From NCBI GenBank assembly GCA_030765045.1, contig CM060963.1, forward strand, positions 120,471,735-120,535,734: a DNA stretch of 64,000 bases. The letters run 5' to 3'. The stretch's first letter is position 1; every line of letters starts with the position of its first letter. The translations under genes and the position numbers were made by a program. Below the pieces are notes generated by a model, which saw nothing but the letters and a program-made list of their open reading frames with translations, was not told where the DNA came from and searched no databases. Source of the DNA: Tenodera sinensis. Taxonomy: Eukaryota; Arthropoda; Insecta; Mantodea; Mantidae. Shown here one piece after another: positions 30,991 through 41,099 of this stretch.

Positions 30991-31010
30991 TGGCTTGCCC
31001 AACGTGGAAC
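30991..31010 (+). promoter_or_regulatory. Primer-binding site
   Basis: TGGCTTGCCCAACGTGGAAC lies three bases after the 5' LTR, where the tRNA primer of an LTR retrotransposon anneals. It resembles TGGCGCCCAAC-type sites; the primer tRNA is not assigned. Confidence 0.7.
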
Positions 31011-31279
31011 GCGAATTTAGAATGGAATGCAAAATTACGAGTACGATAAAACATCAAAAGACGCCATCTCATCGTGCAGGAAAAAGACGCCATTAAACAT
31101 CGTTTGATATCAACGATCCGTCAAAACATCGATACACGGAGAATCAACGTGGGAAAAACACCGGAGATCATCTAGCGAAGCCAACTACCCAGGAGACGTA
31201 AATAACTGGACGGAGAACCAGCAGAAAAGAAAGTAGGATCAAAATTTTTTGTTTTTACATACATTTTATTTCCATTTAT

Positions 31280-33283
31280 ATGTTTTTAAGAAGTGGCAAA
31301 ATAGTGGGACTTTTAACCTTAAGTGAATTAAACAAAGAAATTAAAATGTCGCGAAAAGAGATAGAAACAGGAGTGGGGGAAGGGGCAGATAGGCCTAGTT
31401 ACCAGGTAGAATTAGAAAGTGAGGAACAGCTAACAATAAGCAAAGACCAAAGGTTAATGATGATGATGTTTGAAAGACTAGAACAGAAACTAGAACAAAA
31501 TAAGGTAGAATTAGTTCAGAAAATGGAACAGAATAGGGCTGAATTAAAGCAGGACATAGAACAAAGTATAGGTCAGAAAATGGAGGAAGTGAGACAGAAC
31601 TTAGAACAGAAAATGGAATTAGGAAGACAGAACTTAGAACAGAAAATAGAATTAGGAAGACAGGAGTGTAAAGAAAATATGAAAGTAATGGAAACTAATT
31701 TAAAATTAGTACATAAAAACTTAAATGAAACAAAGGAAGCCTTAGAAGCTAGGATAGAAATTGTAGGAGATAGGATGGGAAAGATAGAATCAGAAATGAG
31801 AGAGAACAAGATTGTGTTAGAAGGAGAAATTGCTAGATGTAGGGATGAAATAACAGAATGTAATACAAGTGTAGACTGTAAGATAACAAATGTAAAAGCA
31901 GAAATAACTGAGGAATTAAGGAAAGAGATTGAGGTAGTAAAGAAAGACATTATTAATGAAACTGTAGAACAAATTGTAATTCCTAAAATTAAGACAATGA
32001 ATGATGTGATGCTTTCACAACAGGACGCTATAAATGATATGAAACAAAGCCACTTAGAAATAAAGAATGATTTAAAATCAATTTGTGAAGAAATGAAAAA
32101 AGGGAAAGAAAGTTTGGCTAATGTAAATGATGTTGTGAAGGCATTACAAAGACAAGATGATTTAGATGTAAGTAATGTACAAGATGAAAGTTACTTGAGT
32201 AATGTACAAAATGTTGACTCACCATACAGAGAAAGAGGTTCACAACCAAACAATGACACGACACACAACACATGTTACACCAACAGCATATTACATGAAA
32301 TCACACCACCTACATTTGACGAGGAGAAGGGAGACGATCCAAAACTCTTTGTTAAAGAGATGGAAGAATATTTTAAAGTGAAAAGGATACCAAACGAGCT
32401 TAGGATGATGATAGTTAAGAAAAGCTTAAAAAACAAGGCGTTAGAATGGCTCAGGTTAACACTAGCTGGTCATGAGTCCTATAGCTCATTCAGAAATTTA
32501 TTCCTATCAAGGTATTGGGGCCCAGCTAAACAAAACCAAACTAGGGTAGAGCTAGCGACAGGTAGATACGATCCAACCAAAAGATTGTCGTTAGTCGATT
32601 ATTTTATGAAAGTAGCCAACAAAGGAAAGCTATTAGACCCCAACTTGTCGGAGGCAGAACTAATTGCCAGCATAACAAGACATTTCCCAGACACAGTGAG
32701 AACAGGGTTAATTGTTGCGAGGCCAGTAGATTTTGCGGATATGATAGAATTGCTGACAGCCTTCGAAACACAAAATGGTCGGCCTAATGAGCATAGACAT
32801 AGGAACGGTCACCCAAACTCACCCATCCTAAACCGGAACACGGCTACGAACAACCAGAGTGAGGGAGAACATACAAATACTAGGAGCACCCATGAAAGGG
32901 GGAGAGGGGCACACCATTTCCCACAACCACATAATCATGGCGAGAGGATGGAGAACACGAGACAGCGGTACCACGACACAATACCGAATGGTGAATCGAG
33001 ATACAGAACATATACATATGATCGTGGAAGACCAGGAGACCATACCCATCAAGTGAATCACATACGATTCAGTAGGGAACACTTGAACAACCACAGACCC
33101 TCATACGACAGAGGTTCACGCCAAAGGCGCGGAGACCAATGGTACACTGACAACATAAGACAGCAGGAAGTAGATGAAAATGTGCCAAAATGGGGCAGAT
33201 GCTGCACAGAATACAGAAACGACAACCACCACCAACACTCAGGGAAATCACAACAACTAAGTTCGTCCCAACCGAGTGGATGA
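31280..33283 (+). CDS. gag: Gag of the pol-deleted retrotransposon (667 aa)
   Basis: The N-terminal ~270 residues are a charged coiled coil containing 11-residue repeats QNLEQKMELGR (two copies here, five in the relative at 61618-63765). A retrotransposon-gag-type capsid domain follows (about 345-495): TPPTFDEEKGDDPKLFVKEM, ALEWLRLTLAG, RYDPTKRLSLVDYF. The C-terminus is rich in Arg, His and Asn and has no CCHC knuckle; it presumably binds RNA by charge. The last ~30 residues are in a shifted frame relative to the other copy. The earliest Met is used; an internal Met at the start of MSRKEIETGVGEG is also conserved and may be the real start. Confidence 0.9.
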   Translation: MFLRSGKIVGLLTLSELNKEIKMSRKEIETGVGEGADRPSYQVELESEEQLTISKDQRLMMMMFERLEQKLEQNKVELVQKMEQNRAELKQDIEQSIGQKMEEVRQNLEQKMELGRQNLEQKIELGRQECKENMKVMETNLKLVHKNLNETKEALEARIEIVGDRMGKIESEMRENKIVLEGEIARCRDEITECNTSVDCKITNVKAEITEELRKEIEVVKKDIINETVEQIVIPKIKTMNDVMLSQQDAINDMKQSHLEIKNDLKSICEEMKKGKESLANVNDVVKALQRQDDLDVSNVQDESYLSNVQNVDSPYRERGSQPNNDTTHNTCYTNSILHEITPPTFDEEKGDDPKLFVKEMEEYFKVKRIPNELRMMIVKKSLKNKALEWLRLTLAGHESYSSFRNLFLSRYWGPAKQNQTRVELATGRYDPTKRLSLVDYFMKVANKGKLLDPNLSEAELIASITRHFPDTVRTGLIVARPVDFADMIELLTAFETQNGRPNEHRHRNGHPNSPILNRNTATNNQSEGEHTNTRSTHERGRGAHHFPQPHNHGERMENTRQRYHDTIPNGESRYRTYTYDRGRPGDHTHQVNHIRFSREHLNNHRPSYDRGSRQRRGDQWYTDNIRQQEVDENVPKWGRCCTEYRNDNHHQHSGKSQQLSSSQPSG

Positions 33284-33328
33284 CAAACAACAAAATCTCA
33301 GTAACTTACAATTGACATCGACGCCATG

Positions 33329-33496
33329 AAGGCATCTGAAAAAAGATCTGGAAAGATGGAGCTATTGTATACTGGACCACTGGTCATAACAAAACAGCTG
33401 GGTGACCACACGTATGAGCTACAGAATACAAATGGCAAGTTGGTAGGAAGATATCATAAAAATAAATTAAAACCATACAAAGAAAGGACCAAATAG
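33329..33496 (+). pseudogene. Remnant of the pol C-terminus
   Basis: Reads KASEKRSGKMELLYTGPLVI, then the TKQLGDHTYELQNTNGKLVG tail ending KPYKERTK, nearly identical to the last residues of the pol at 58169. Everything from the protease through the integrase core (about 3 kb) is deleted. The junction lies near 33300-33330, where CAATTGACAT(C/T)GAC is shared with the spacer before the pol 3' part of the relative; an additional short deletion follows. Confidence 0.85.
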
Positions 33497-34242
33497 TCTT
33501 TGCCAACAAACATGTAAGGCAGGAATAGTAGAGATGAAGGAAGATAACAATTTTTAATGGGTTACTTATAGAAAATTATGTTCAGATTAGGAATTACAAG
33601 GAAGAAAATCAACATAGTCATTGGCTATATCGACCACAAAGAGCATTGTCAACAAAAACAGACGAGGACACTGATTGTCATTAAAGAAATGAATCATAGC
33701 GACGGAAGATAATATGTTTTTGACATAAGGATGTCAGGGACAAAAATAAAAATGAATCAATTGTGATGAAAAAGATATAATATTTCGACACAAAGATGTC
33801 GAGGGTAAATTGAGAAGAAAAATAATACAATTACAGAATAATTGTAAGTATAGAAGTTTTCTCTTATAGAAATAAGAGACAAAGAAATGACAATTAGTGA
33901 AGTGAGGAAAACCATAATCAGAAAAACAATGCCCATGAATTAAGATGAATATAGCCAATGCTAAGCTCGAAGAAATGTTGAACCAAACAACAATGAATAA
34001 TAACCCAATTAAGAAAATTAGTACCATTAGTAACATCAGAGTTTAAGAACCGACTCAACAACCTGCCTATACATAAGCTTACGAGACAAAGAAGGCAAAG
34101 AAATGAGTAAAATATTGCCATAAACATGATCATAATCATTAGCTCAAAATTTGTATCCTGTTTTTCTCTCCTCATAGCAATGAATACAAGTCAAAAACCA
34201 CATAATAAACCATGATACACTTAAATTGTATTTGTGTCAATG

Positions 34243-34728
34243 TCAAATGTACAATAACTGAGTATATGTTGTATAAGAACTGAATAGGTGTTGTACAATA
34301 ACTGAATATGTATTGTATGATAACTGGATATATTGTGTAATAACTGAATATGTTGAGTAATAACTAAATGCGTTATGCAAAAACTGAATGTGTATTGTGT
34401 AATAACTGAATATGTATTGCATAATAACAGAACATATGTGGTATGATAGCAGGATATATTGTACAATAACTGAATATGTATTGTGTAATAATTGGACATG
34501 TTGTGTAGTAATCAAATGTGTTGTACAATAACTGAATATGTATTGTATAATAACTGAATGTGTATTGTATAATAACAACATATGTGATATGATAACTGGG
34601 TATATTGTACAATGACTGAATATATATTGTATAATAATTGGACATGTCGTGTAATAACTAAATGTGTTGTACAATAACTGGATATGTGTTGTATAATAAC
34701 TGAATGCATTGTGCAGTAACCGAATATG
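34243..34728 (+). repeat. AT-rich ~22-bp minisatellite inside the LTR element
   Basis: About twenty variable units based on TGTACAATAACTGAATATGT. The array is in the untranslated region before the 3' LTR and recurs, nearly identical, at 56948-57423 in the other element. The sense units are full of stop codons; the antisense strand is open in all three frames simply because its units lack stops. Confidence 0.85.
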
Positions 34729-34797
34729 TGAAATTTATAAAGACATGCTGTATCATGTCAAAACAAAAGACAAAGACAAACAGTGAAGAAGACTGGG

Positions 34798-34830
<33 letters not shown>
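34798..34830 (+). repeat. A33 homopolymer upstream of the 3' LTR
   Basis: A run of 33 A, matched by about 24 T at 56851-56874 in the minus-strand relative. It is internal to the element, about 100 bp before the 3' LTR, and not a poly-A tail. Confidence 0.85.
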
Positions 34831-34833
<3 letters not shown>

Positions 34834-34930
34834 TACAAAGTGATTGAATCATAGAAATAGGGAGAAGTATTGTATTGTGTTTCAAGATTGTAAATAAGGT
34901 GACAACTTGAAAAACAAAACAAGGGGCATA

Positions 34931-35483
34931 TGAGACAGAATATTAATCAATAGAAAATCGTTCATGTAAACATTTTTGTAAGAGTGTGTAAATTTCTAAT
35001 TCTTTTAATTTGGGTGTATCAGGGACTTATTTTTTTTAATATTCAAGATAGCCAATGTTTACTCGTCACTTTGAGTTCAACCAATGAGAACTGTTGCGCG
35101 GATGAATACATAAGAATGGCGGTGTTGCGTCATACCGACGCCAGGGACTCTTTATCATTAGCGTCTGTATGCTCAAGTTGGAAGGATGTATTTTTTTGGT
35201 AGTGCGTGAACATGTAACTTTCACCCAAACTTTTATGCAGTGTAGATTCTACCTAACTGTGAAGATTATTGATTAATTAATATGGTGCTAAAAGTGTAAA
35301 TTAACGAATAAATATGTTGTGATAAAGGAACGTTGATTTATGCATTCCATTCTGTAACCATCGACCCTGAAGATAAGAGTAGCGTCAGATATCAATCAAA
35401 CTATTACATCATTCAGTAAAAACATTATTCCTGCTGCTATATTCCGGTATGCTATGAAAAGACTTATTATAAAAACAGCACCA
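34931..35483 (+). repeat. 3' LTR of the gag-only retrotransposon
   Basis: 553 bp, four substitutions from the 5' LTR. It is preceded by the purine-rich AACAAGGGGCATA (34918-34930), a likely polypurine tract for plus-strand priming. Confidence 0.95.
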
Positions 35484-35491
35484 CCTTAATA

Positions 35492-35708
35492 TGTTCGTTC
35501 TGCAGTGATTTACCTCAAAACAGGGATAAACACACAAGGGTAGGTACATCTCCACATTCGCGAATTCCCTTCTTGCGGCACACGAAACACTTTCGAAATG
35601 GGCGGGACTTCTTTGCTGTTGGTGGTATCCTTTTAGGATAATGTTTTCCTTGAAGTCTGAGAGGTGCAGGGGTTTTGGATTTTCAACCCCCAACGTGGTA
35701 TTGTTCAA
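35492..35708 (-). pseudogene. piggyBac transposase C-terminus remnant, second copy
   Basis: Minus-strand reading GVENPKPLHLSDFKENIILK, then SVSCAARREFANVEM and LCVYPCFEVNH. It is homologous to 6755-7102 and keeps the LCVxPCF zinc-tail motif more clearly. The LTR element is inserted just downstream (its 3' LTR ends at 35483). No catalytic residues remain. Confidence 0.75.
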
Positions 35709-36557
35709 TTAGGCTGCGAGCTATTTATAGTCAGTAGTCAAGGTCGGTCATTGTCCTGTGTGGGTTTAGAGAGCTGTCCAAATCCCCAAACAATTGTATA
35801 TGGTTATATCCAGTTGGTGCAAAAACACCTTTTTATACCACTTCTCCCTTCAGCTACAAGCAGGAAAGAATACGTATGTATTTCAACAAAGAAAGACACG
35901 GACTCTACTCAGTTACGAAACTTGCGTAAGCAAAAGTTGTAATGTTGATCTATTCTGGTGACTCAAGAGGCCACGCATGCAGTAGCGATTTATTACACAG
36001 TATGCTGACACATTAGCCACACATACAATGGGTGTTTCTTTACTGAATCTTTCCGAGAACTAATATTAGATGCGTATGACAGAGCAAAGTTGACTTTTCA
36101 CCACAGTGAAACAAAATTGTGCCATTTCAACGTTTTGTAAATACAACTCAACTTTGCTGATGACGTACATTTATACTGCAAATAACGAGTTTTATACCAG
36201 TTTTTGTTTCATTAAAATAACTTAATATTTACACAAAATACAGGTGTGTATATACGAAGCGCATTTAAGAATTTAAATGCTAGCAGTTCTCGGCTCGCGG
36301 ACGTTTAAGTGGCCATCGCTCAAGAGGTTAACAAAACTTCACTCCTGGGGGACAGTTACGATCCAATTCAACAAAAAGCAAGGTATACTATGTGTTTTAG
36401 TACATTTGAGCATTTTTATATAGTTTTAACTGTATTTAATGGAATTTCATACTTTAGCAAAATTGCCTTCTGCTCAGAGCCATAAAACACGTCCGCTCGG
36501 GAAGGGGTAATTTAAAAGGTGAGTCAATAACACTGAACAACACTTACAACATAATTT

Positions 36558-36603
36558 TCCGGAATGCATTTCGAAGGTTAACTTTCCTCCATTATCAACC
36601 GGA
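36558..36603 (-). ncRNA. Hammerhead-ribozyme-like motif, copy 2
   Basis: Minus strand: stem I TCCGG/CCGGA (5 bp), box TTGATAA, stem II GGAGG/CCTTC (one G-U), GAAA, stem III of two pairs (A-U, U-A) around a 2-nt loop, and UU at the cleavage position. Compared with copies 3 and 4, the second stem III pair is U-A in place of C-G, a compensatory change. Confidence 0.55.
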
Positions 36604-36719
36604 CAATAACTAGGTTTCCATGGTGTTTCATGGTGCAGGTGGCGATGCTTCTTCTGATGTTTCTTCTGGTAACGGTTCAATGAATTTGCTGAAAATATCT
36701 TTCTGAGGAATGTCGAAAT

Positions 36720-37140
36720 TAAATACTCGGTTTCTATTTTTTAAAATGAAGATTTGTTCCCGTGTGGACAGTTCTTGGTTTTCCGATTATGTGTTTGAGA
36801 AGTTTCGGTTCTAGCTTTATGTCATGATTTTTTTGTCCAAAAGTGAAATGCAACTGCTGATTTTTCTAAGTGTTTACGCTTGATGTTCCTAACGTGTTCC
36901 TTGGATCTAATTTCTAAATTTCTTTTGCTTTTTCCTATGTATATTTCGTTACAATCACTGCATTCAATTTGGTATATGCCAAATTTTTTGTTTGGTGGAA
37001 TGGCATCTTTGATGTTTGAAAGTAGCAGGTTTTTTAATGGAGTAATGGTTTACTGGTGCTAGCTGAATGTTGTATTCCTTGAACACTTTTTTAAATTTAT
37101 CAAAGGCCCATGGATGATATGTGAATTTTTTTAATGTCAT
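36720..37140 (-). pseudogene. Penelope GIY-YIG endonuclease relic
   Basis: Equivalent to 50359-50775: the minus strand contains the segment for GIYQIECSDCNEIYIGK-type sequence near 36930-36985 and the following basic helix. Single-base indels relative to the better copy break the frame. It is non-functional. Confidence 0.75.
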
Positions 37141-37307
37141 TTTTGTTTTTGCTGCTGTGAGAGTTGTAGTTTCTTTTAATAATTTTTTCTTTTCTGCTCG
37201 TTTTACTTTTTTTATCTACTAATTTTTTGTGTTATTTCAATTATTTTGTAATATTCTGTTTTGTATTCTTCTGCTGAAAGAGGGATGTTCACCAATCTAT
37301 GTGTTAA

Positions 37308-37805
37308 CCCTTTCATGCCTGAATTATTTTGCTACATATGCCGTTCTTCCTCTAATTCGAAACCGGTTTAGATTAGGCGGTCTGGGAGACCTTCAGCCTG
37401 CTGGCTCGGATAGCCATGATCGTTAAGGCAACACGTAGTGCACTGGCCATGCACTCAAAGCCTGAGGTCGTGAGTTCGAGTCTCGGCAACCGCAGTCAAA
37501 TGTGCCTGTGGTAAAGGACGGGGAGGGCCCACGTAAAATAATCGGTGTGATGGCACGCGTGGATGATGACGGGGTATCATTTGACTGCGGTTGCATGGAT
37601 TTTGCTTCTTTTCTTTAAAAAAAAAAAAAAACACTACAATATAAATTGTAAAAAAAAATTTTTTTACAATTCAAACGGTCTCAAATATGTATTTTTAATT
37701 GGTGACAGACAGTATAACAAGAATATAGAAGGAAAAAAAGTTAAAACTAGTACAAATAGGAAAAAAAGCTTATGTATCTTATAAGACACACCAGGCAATA
37801 GAGGG
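37308..37805 (+). mobile_element. TTAA MITE with tRNA-like module, copy 1
   Basis: 498 bp flanked by TTAA (37304-37307, 37806-37809). The ends CCCTTTCATGCCTG and CCCTCTATTGCCTG are inverted repeats. The intact Penelope copy shows the empty site at 50953-50960 (GTGTTAAACT). Inside are a tRNA-like block with box B GAGTTCGAGTC (37473-37483), a 16-bp perfect inverted repeat CAACCGCAGTCAAATG (37487-37502 / 37578-37593), a 12-bp A-tract and a subterminal near-palindrome TGTCTTATAAGATACA (in reverse complement, about 37780-37795). Confidence 0.9.
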
Positions 37806-37823
37806 TTAAACTATTGAAAATTG

Positions 37824-37978
37824 AGAGGTCAATGCCACAACTGGGATTTGAACCACAGACCTTCCGCTTACCGGGCGGCTGCTCTACCACTGAGCTATTG
37901 TGACAAACTGCCAGAATGGCATTAAATTCTCAAACCAGTTCGTATTTCTCCTGGTAAATACGAACTGGCATAAATAAA
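37824..37978 (+). repeat. tRNA-like repeat family A inserted in Penelope
   Basis: Flanked by the 12-bp duplication TATTGAAAATTG (37812-37823, 37979-37990); the empty site is at 50961-50972. It begins AGAGGTCAATGCCACAAC and ends GGCATAAATAAA. The tRNA-like module, antisense to the A-rich tail, has box B-like GGTTCAAATCC and box A-like TAGCTCAGTGGTAGAGC. A long duplication and an A-rich end suggest target-primed reverse transcription. Confidence 0.8.
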
Positions 37979-38231
37979 TATTGAAAATTGCTTGTTTGTG
38001 GCTTCTTGGATTGTAACTATTAGCTTTTATGTAGTTGTCTGTCTGCGTTGGTTTTCTGTGAATACCGAAATTTATTCTATCCTTGTTTTGATTAATTTTA
38101 TATCTAAAAATAGTAATTTATTATCTTCTATGAAAGGAAGATAAAATGTTACATTCACATGATTCTTGCCACTCATTCTTCAACAAAGTATTCTTACAAA
38201 ATCTTATTCTTCTATTTCAGTTTATTAAGCT

Positions 38232-38441
38232 GAATTATGTTGTTTAACAACGCTACCAATTGCCAGGTTCACATCAGCGTCACTGGTGTGCTGGGATTTC
38301 ATTCTGCAGTTCTTTCAAATGCAAGTAAATCTACTGAAATGGAGCTGTTGTTTGAAAGCACACTTAAAACCCATCAGTCTGGGCAATGACCTTGGGATCA
38401 GTAGGCCAGCGTCTAACCAACTGAGCCACCCTGACCGACTA
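38232..38441 (-). repeat. SINE family B, copy 1
   Basis: Minus strand: tRNA-like head GGTGGCTCAGTTGGTTAGAC (box A region), a box-B region weakened by deletion, a body with TTAAGTGTGCTTTC and GTAGATTTACT, and the 3' end TTAAACAACATAAT. Head at 5', body, then A-rich 3' end is the usual tRNA-derived SINE order. Confidence 0.75.
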
Positions 38442-38795
38442 TCAATTTCAGGTTAACCCACATAAACATTTGTAACAATGATTTTATTACTTATTTCCTT
38501 ATAAGTACAATAGAAATAGGCAAATACAGCCAGCTTAAGCAATAGTCAAATTGCTTCAGAGCTGGTCCACTTTCCTTGCACAAATAGGAGAGAACAATAA
38601 GAGAAACAGAAAGAAAATAACTTACCATTTGAGAAGGGTACTGTCTAACCATTGGAAGAAGGCAGCATGAGGAATGTGCTACATAAACATTTTCAATTGT
38701 CACCAAGAAGTTTAGGCACACTAGTATCATATATACAGTTGTCAAGAGCTAACCTGACACTTGACAGCTGATTCACTCACCTACGAACGAGGTTA

Positions 38796-38862
38796 GCCCT
38801 ATCTCATCCAATTGTGTTACAAACACATCACACAATGATTAGTCAATTGGATGAGATAGGGC
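38796..38862. repeat. Perfect 19-bp hairpin
   Basis: GCCCTATCTCATCCAATTG (38796-38814) is repeated exactly in reverse complement at 38844-38862 around a 29-nt loop. No poly-T follows. It may be the end of an unrecognised small transposon. Confidence 0.85.
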
Positions 38863-38929
38863 AGGGTGGTCAGATAAATGCATACTTGTCAGTGCAGTTA
38901 TATACAAGTATGAGACCTGGCTGTGTGAT

Positions 38930-39157
38930 GATAATATTTTGTTGTTTAACGATGCTGTGAATTGCCAGATAATAACAGCATCACTGGTGTGCTGGAATTT
39001 CATCCCACAGGAGTTCTTTTACATGCCAGTAAATCTACTGACATGGAGATGTCATTTTTAAGCACACTTAAAAACTATCAGTCTGGCCCAGATTTGAACC
39101 AGTGACCTTGGGATCAGTAGGCCAGCATCTAACCAATTGAGTCACCCAGACAGACCC
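38930..39157 (-). repeat. SINE family B, copy 2 (complete)
   Basis: Minus strand: GGGTGACTCAATTGGTTAGA (box A), GGTCACTGGTTCAAATCTGG (box B), a body containing CAGTAGATTTACTGGCATG, and the 3' end CGTTAAACAACAAAATA. The head-to-tail order is complete. It is about 80% similar to copy 1 by eye. Confidence 0.8.
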
Positions 39158-39560
39158 TGGTTGTATGGATGATAAACATGCACACATACATAATTTAGTA
39201 GTAAGCAAATCAATATGAGCAGATAAGCGGTTCAAGCACCCTCTCATACCTCAAACCCCTTTTACCTTCTTCTAGTGGTCAGACAGAACAAGTATTGGAA
39301 AATTCAAACCAACAGCAAGGAATGTTTCTAAAATGATTAACTCTACAAAAATTGTGCATTTGACATAAATTGTGTGCTTTAACAAGTTCTACATTTCTTG
39401 TACAGGTTTCTCTTATGGTTTACCGGTTAGGCAAAAATATTTAGAATGAAGAGAAGTTCAGAGGCTAGTCCCAAAAAATTCAACATTTACACTTCAATTG
39501 TCATGAAAATCTTTTACATTTATATGGAAATCTTTTTTTAAATGTTAGATTTTTTCAAAT

Positions 39561-41040
39561 GTAAATACGATCAATACCTTCTCTACCTAAAATGTACATG
39601 AAAAAAAAAAAGGAAATACATTAGCTACTTAGGGAAGCATGTCACAAGCCCCTTCCCTTTTATCTTTAAAACATGACAAGTATGCAGATAATATACAATT
39701 CACAATGGATCTAAAATCAGCACATTTTTGGAACAAACATTATGACATTCAGGAAGGCAGCCTTCTCAGGACAAGATATCCAACTGAGCTCTCAGTTTGG
39801 AAAAACATCCACATCACATAAAACAAGAACCAGATTATGAATTTCAATTTCTCACCAACTTAATAGGTTCATATTACCAGTATCAGAGATCACCATTAAT
39901 AGTGTAACAGGCGACAAAACTACATCAATTGATTGGTTTCAAAGTTGAGGTTGGGAATGAAGGTTCCCAAAAATGTCCTAATTTTTACAAGTGAGGTATA
40001 GTGTTAACATAACCGACCCTAAATGTGATTAATCTCCAATCTGTAGTGAGGAAATATCCTTTTTCTTTTGTAGGTCAGACTCCTGAGTTACTGGTGTAGC
40101 TCCTAACCCCCAAGTAATATTTACATTCCATATATTGAACAACCAGGAACTTGATCAAATGATGTGGTAATAGGATTTTTACTCTGAAAATCAAATTTAC
40201 TAATATTCTAATCTAAAGAATTTCTCAAACACATTTCATCTCCAGAAGTTCTATGAAACCACCTATTGTCACCTAACAAACAGTATGAAGTTGGATGTTA
40301 ATTCTGTGCTTTAAAACGTTAACCATGAGGCTATGTAAAACCCCAGAAGTGCTGAGAACAAAGCCGAACTAGCATGATTTGACTATCTACCCTATCATCT
40401 ACATCTCGCTCTATATTCATGTTAAAATAAGTATATACTATAATTTCTAATATTTTCTTCTGTATGAAATGGCCAAGTACCAGAAGTCATCAAAGTTTGA
40501 ATGTAGTTGATTGTGCATCTAAAGAACCTGGACTGGAAGCAAAGATTTTGCATCTACTAGCGTGTGAAAGGAAATTGAGATTCCACATGTTTTGTGAATA
40601 ATGGAACTTGCAGAATTCAGTGATGGGAAGTGCTATAATCAAAGTAATTTTGAGAGCTAATTTTGCAAACCTGAACCTTCCAGATATATCTTTCCACTCA
40701 TTTCTGACTTCCAATTTCATGAGAACTCCCAGACATATTTACAATTTTCTAACGGGTCTGCAGTGCAGTATAAAAATAGAGAAAAAAAAAAACGTGTTAA
40801 CCTAGGTTTCCATTAAATAGATTTCAACGTATCAGCAGAACAGCTTTGCCACTTTACATGGCTTTTGCAAAGGTCATATGACGGGGCATAGCAGGTAATG
40901 TCAAAAGACTGCTGCCCATGCCAGTTTTCATGCAGCTTACAGGTGACAACTGACAATTTTAATGATGTTTAGACAACATTAGTGTGCAACTTTTGTATCA
41001 CTAACGTGGAATATAAGGAGAGTTCCATCCTTCATAAGCA
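39561..41040. other. RacGAP1 intron, nothing recognised
   Basis: AT-rich intronic DNA. Open frames are short and show no domain. Confidence 0.5.
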
Positions 41041-41099
41041 TTTTGAAAACATTGGCAAAATTCCAGGTACATGATAGCTACACTGTTACACCAGCTGGT

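Larger units (their letters stand above)
30435..35483 (+). mobile_element. Ty3/gypsy-type LTR retrotransposon with pol deleted
   Basis: 5.05 kb with two near-identical LTRs, a long gag, and only the last ~55 codons of pol. The element on the minus strand at 56197-64000 carries the full pol that is missing here. After gag the sequence jumps to the pol 3' end (33329). The 3' part keeps the AT-rich minisatellite and a 33-base A-tract also seen in the relative. It cannot reverse-transcribe itself and would depend on proteins from a complete relative. Confidence 0.92.
30262..36327 (-). mobile_element. Short piggyBac-like element split by an LTR retrotransposon
   Basis: TTAA flanks at 30258-30261 and 36328-36331. 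The ends CCTCTTGAGGGATATCG (left) and, in reverse complement, CCTCTTGAGCGATGGCC (right) match the copy at 6216-7287. Removing the LTR element (30435-35483) and one 4-bp duplication leaves about 1.0 kb, the same length as that copy, which shows the uninterrupted site (GGCTTACCTTAATATG in reverse complement at about 7090-7115). Confidence 0.85.
36500..38130 (-). mobile_element. Penelope element copy, 5'-truncated and twice interrupted
   Basis: Parallels 50160-51110 of the better copy: terminal repeat with hammerhead-like motif, GIY-YIG endonuclease region (36720-37140), linker, then reverse-transcriptase C-terminus up to about 38130. A TTAA MITE (37308-37805) and a family-A repeat (37824-37978) are inserted one after the other; both empty sites are preserved at 50955-50975. 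Frameshifts occur in the endonuclease region. Confidence 0.88.
38461..39560. repeat. Fold-back family copy, interrupted
   Basis: 38466-38600 matches the arm of the element at 12265-13408 (TTACTTATTTCCTTATAAGT, AAGCAATAGTCAAAT). 39330-39560 matches its inner arm and centre (GATTAACTCTACAAAAATTG, ATAAATTGTGTGCTTTA). Between them lie a hairpin (38796-38862) and SINE family B copy 2, which arrived later. Confidence 0.6.

Noticed and set aside
34243..34674. Long antisense ORFs (up to 143 aa) rich in Tyr, Ile and His over the minisatellite
   Set aside because: All three antisense frames are open because the ~22-bp unit lacks stop codons on that strand; repeats of this kind give open frames without coding function.
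34984..35202. 72-aa ORF repeated in each LTR (also at 30488 and 56470)
   Set aside because: It lies inside the LTR at U3/R; its repetition reflects LTR duplication and the reading is not preserved at its end in the third copy.
37413..37500. Possible functional tRNA gene
   Set aside because: Box B is good but the acceptor and anticodon stems do not close; it lies inside a transposon present in two diverged copies.
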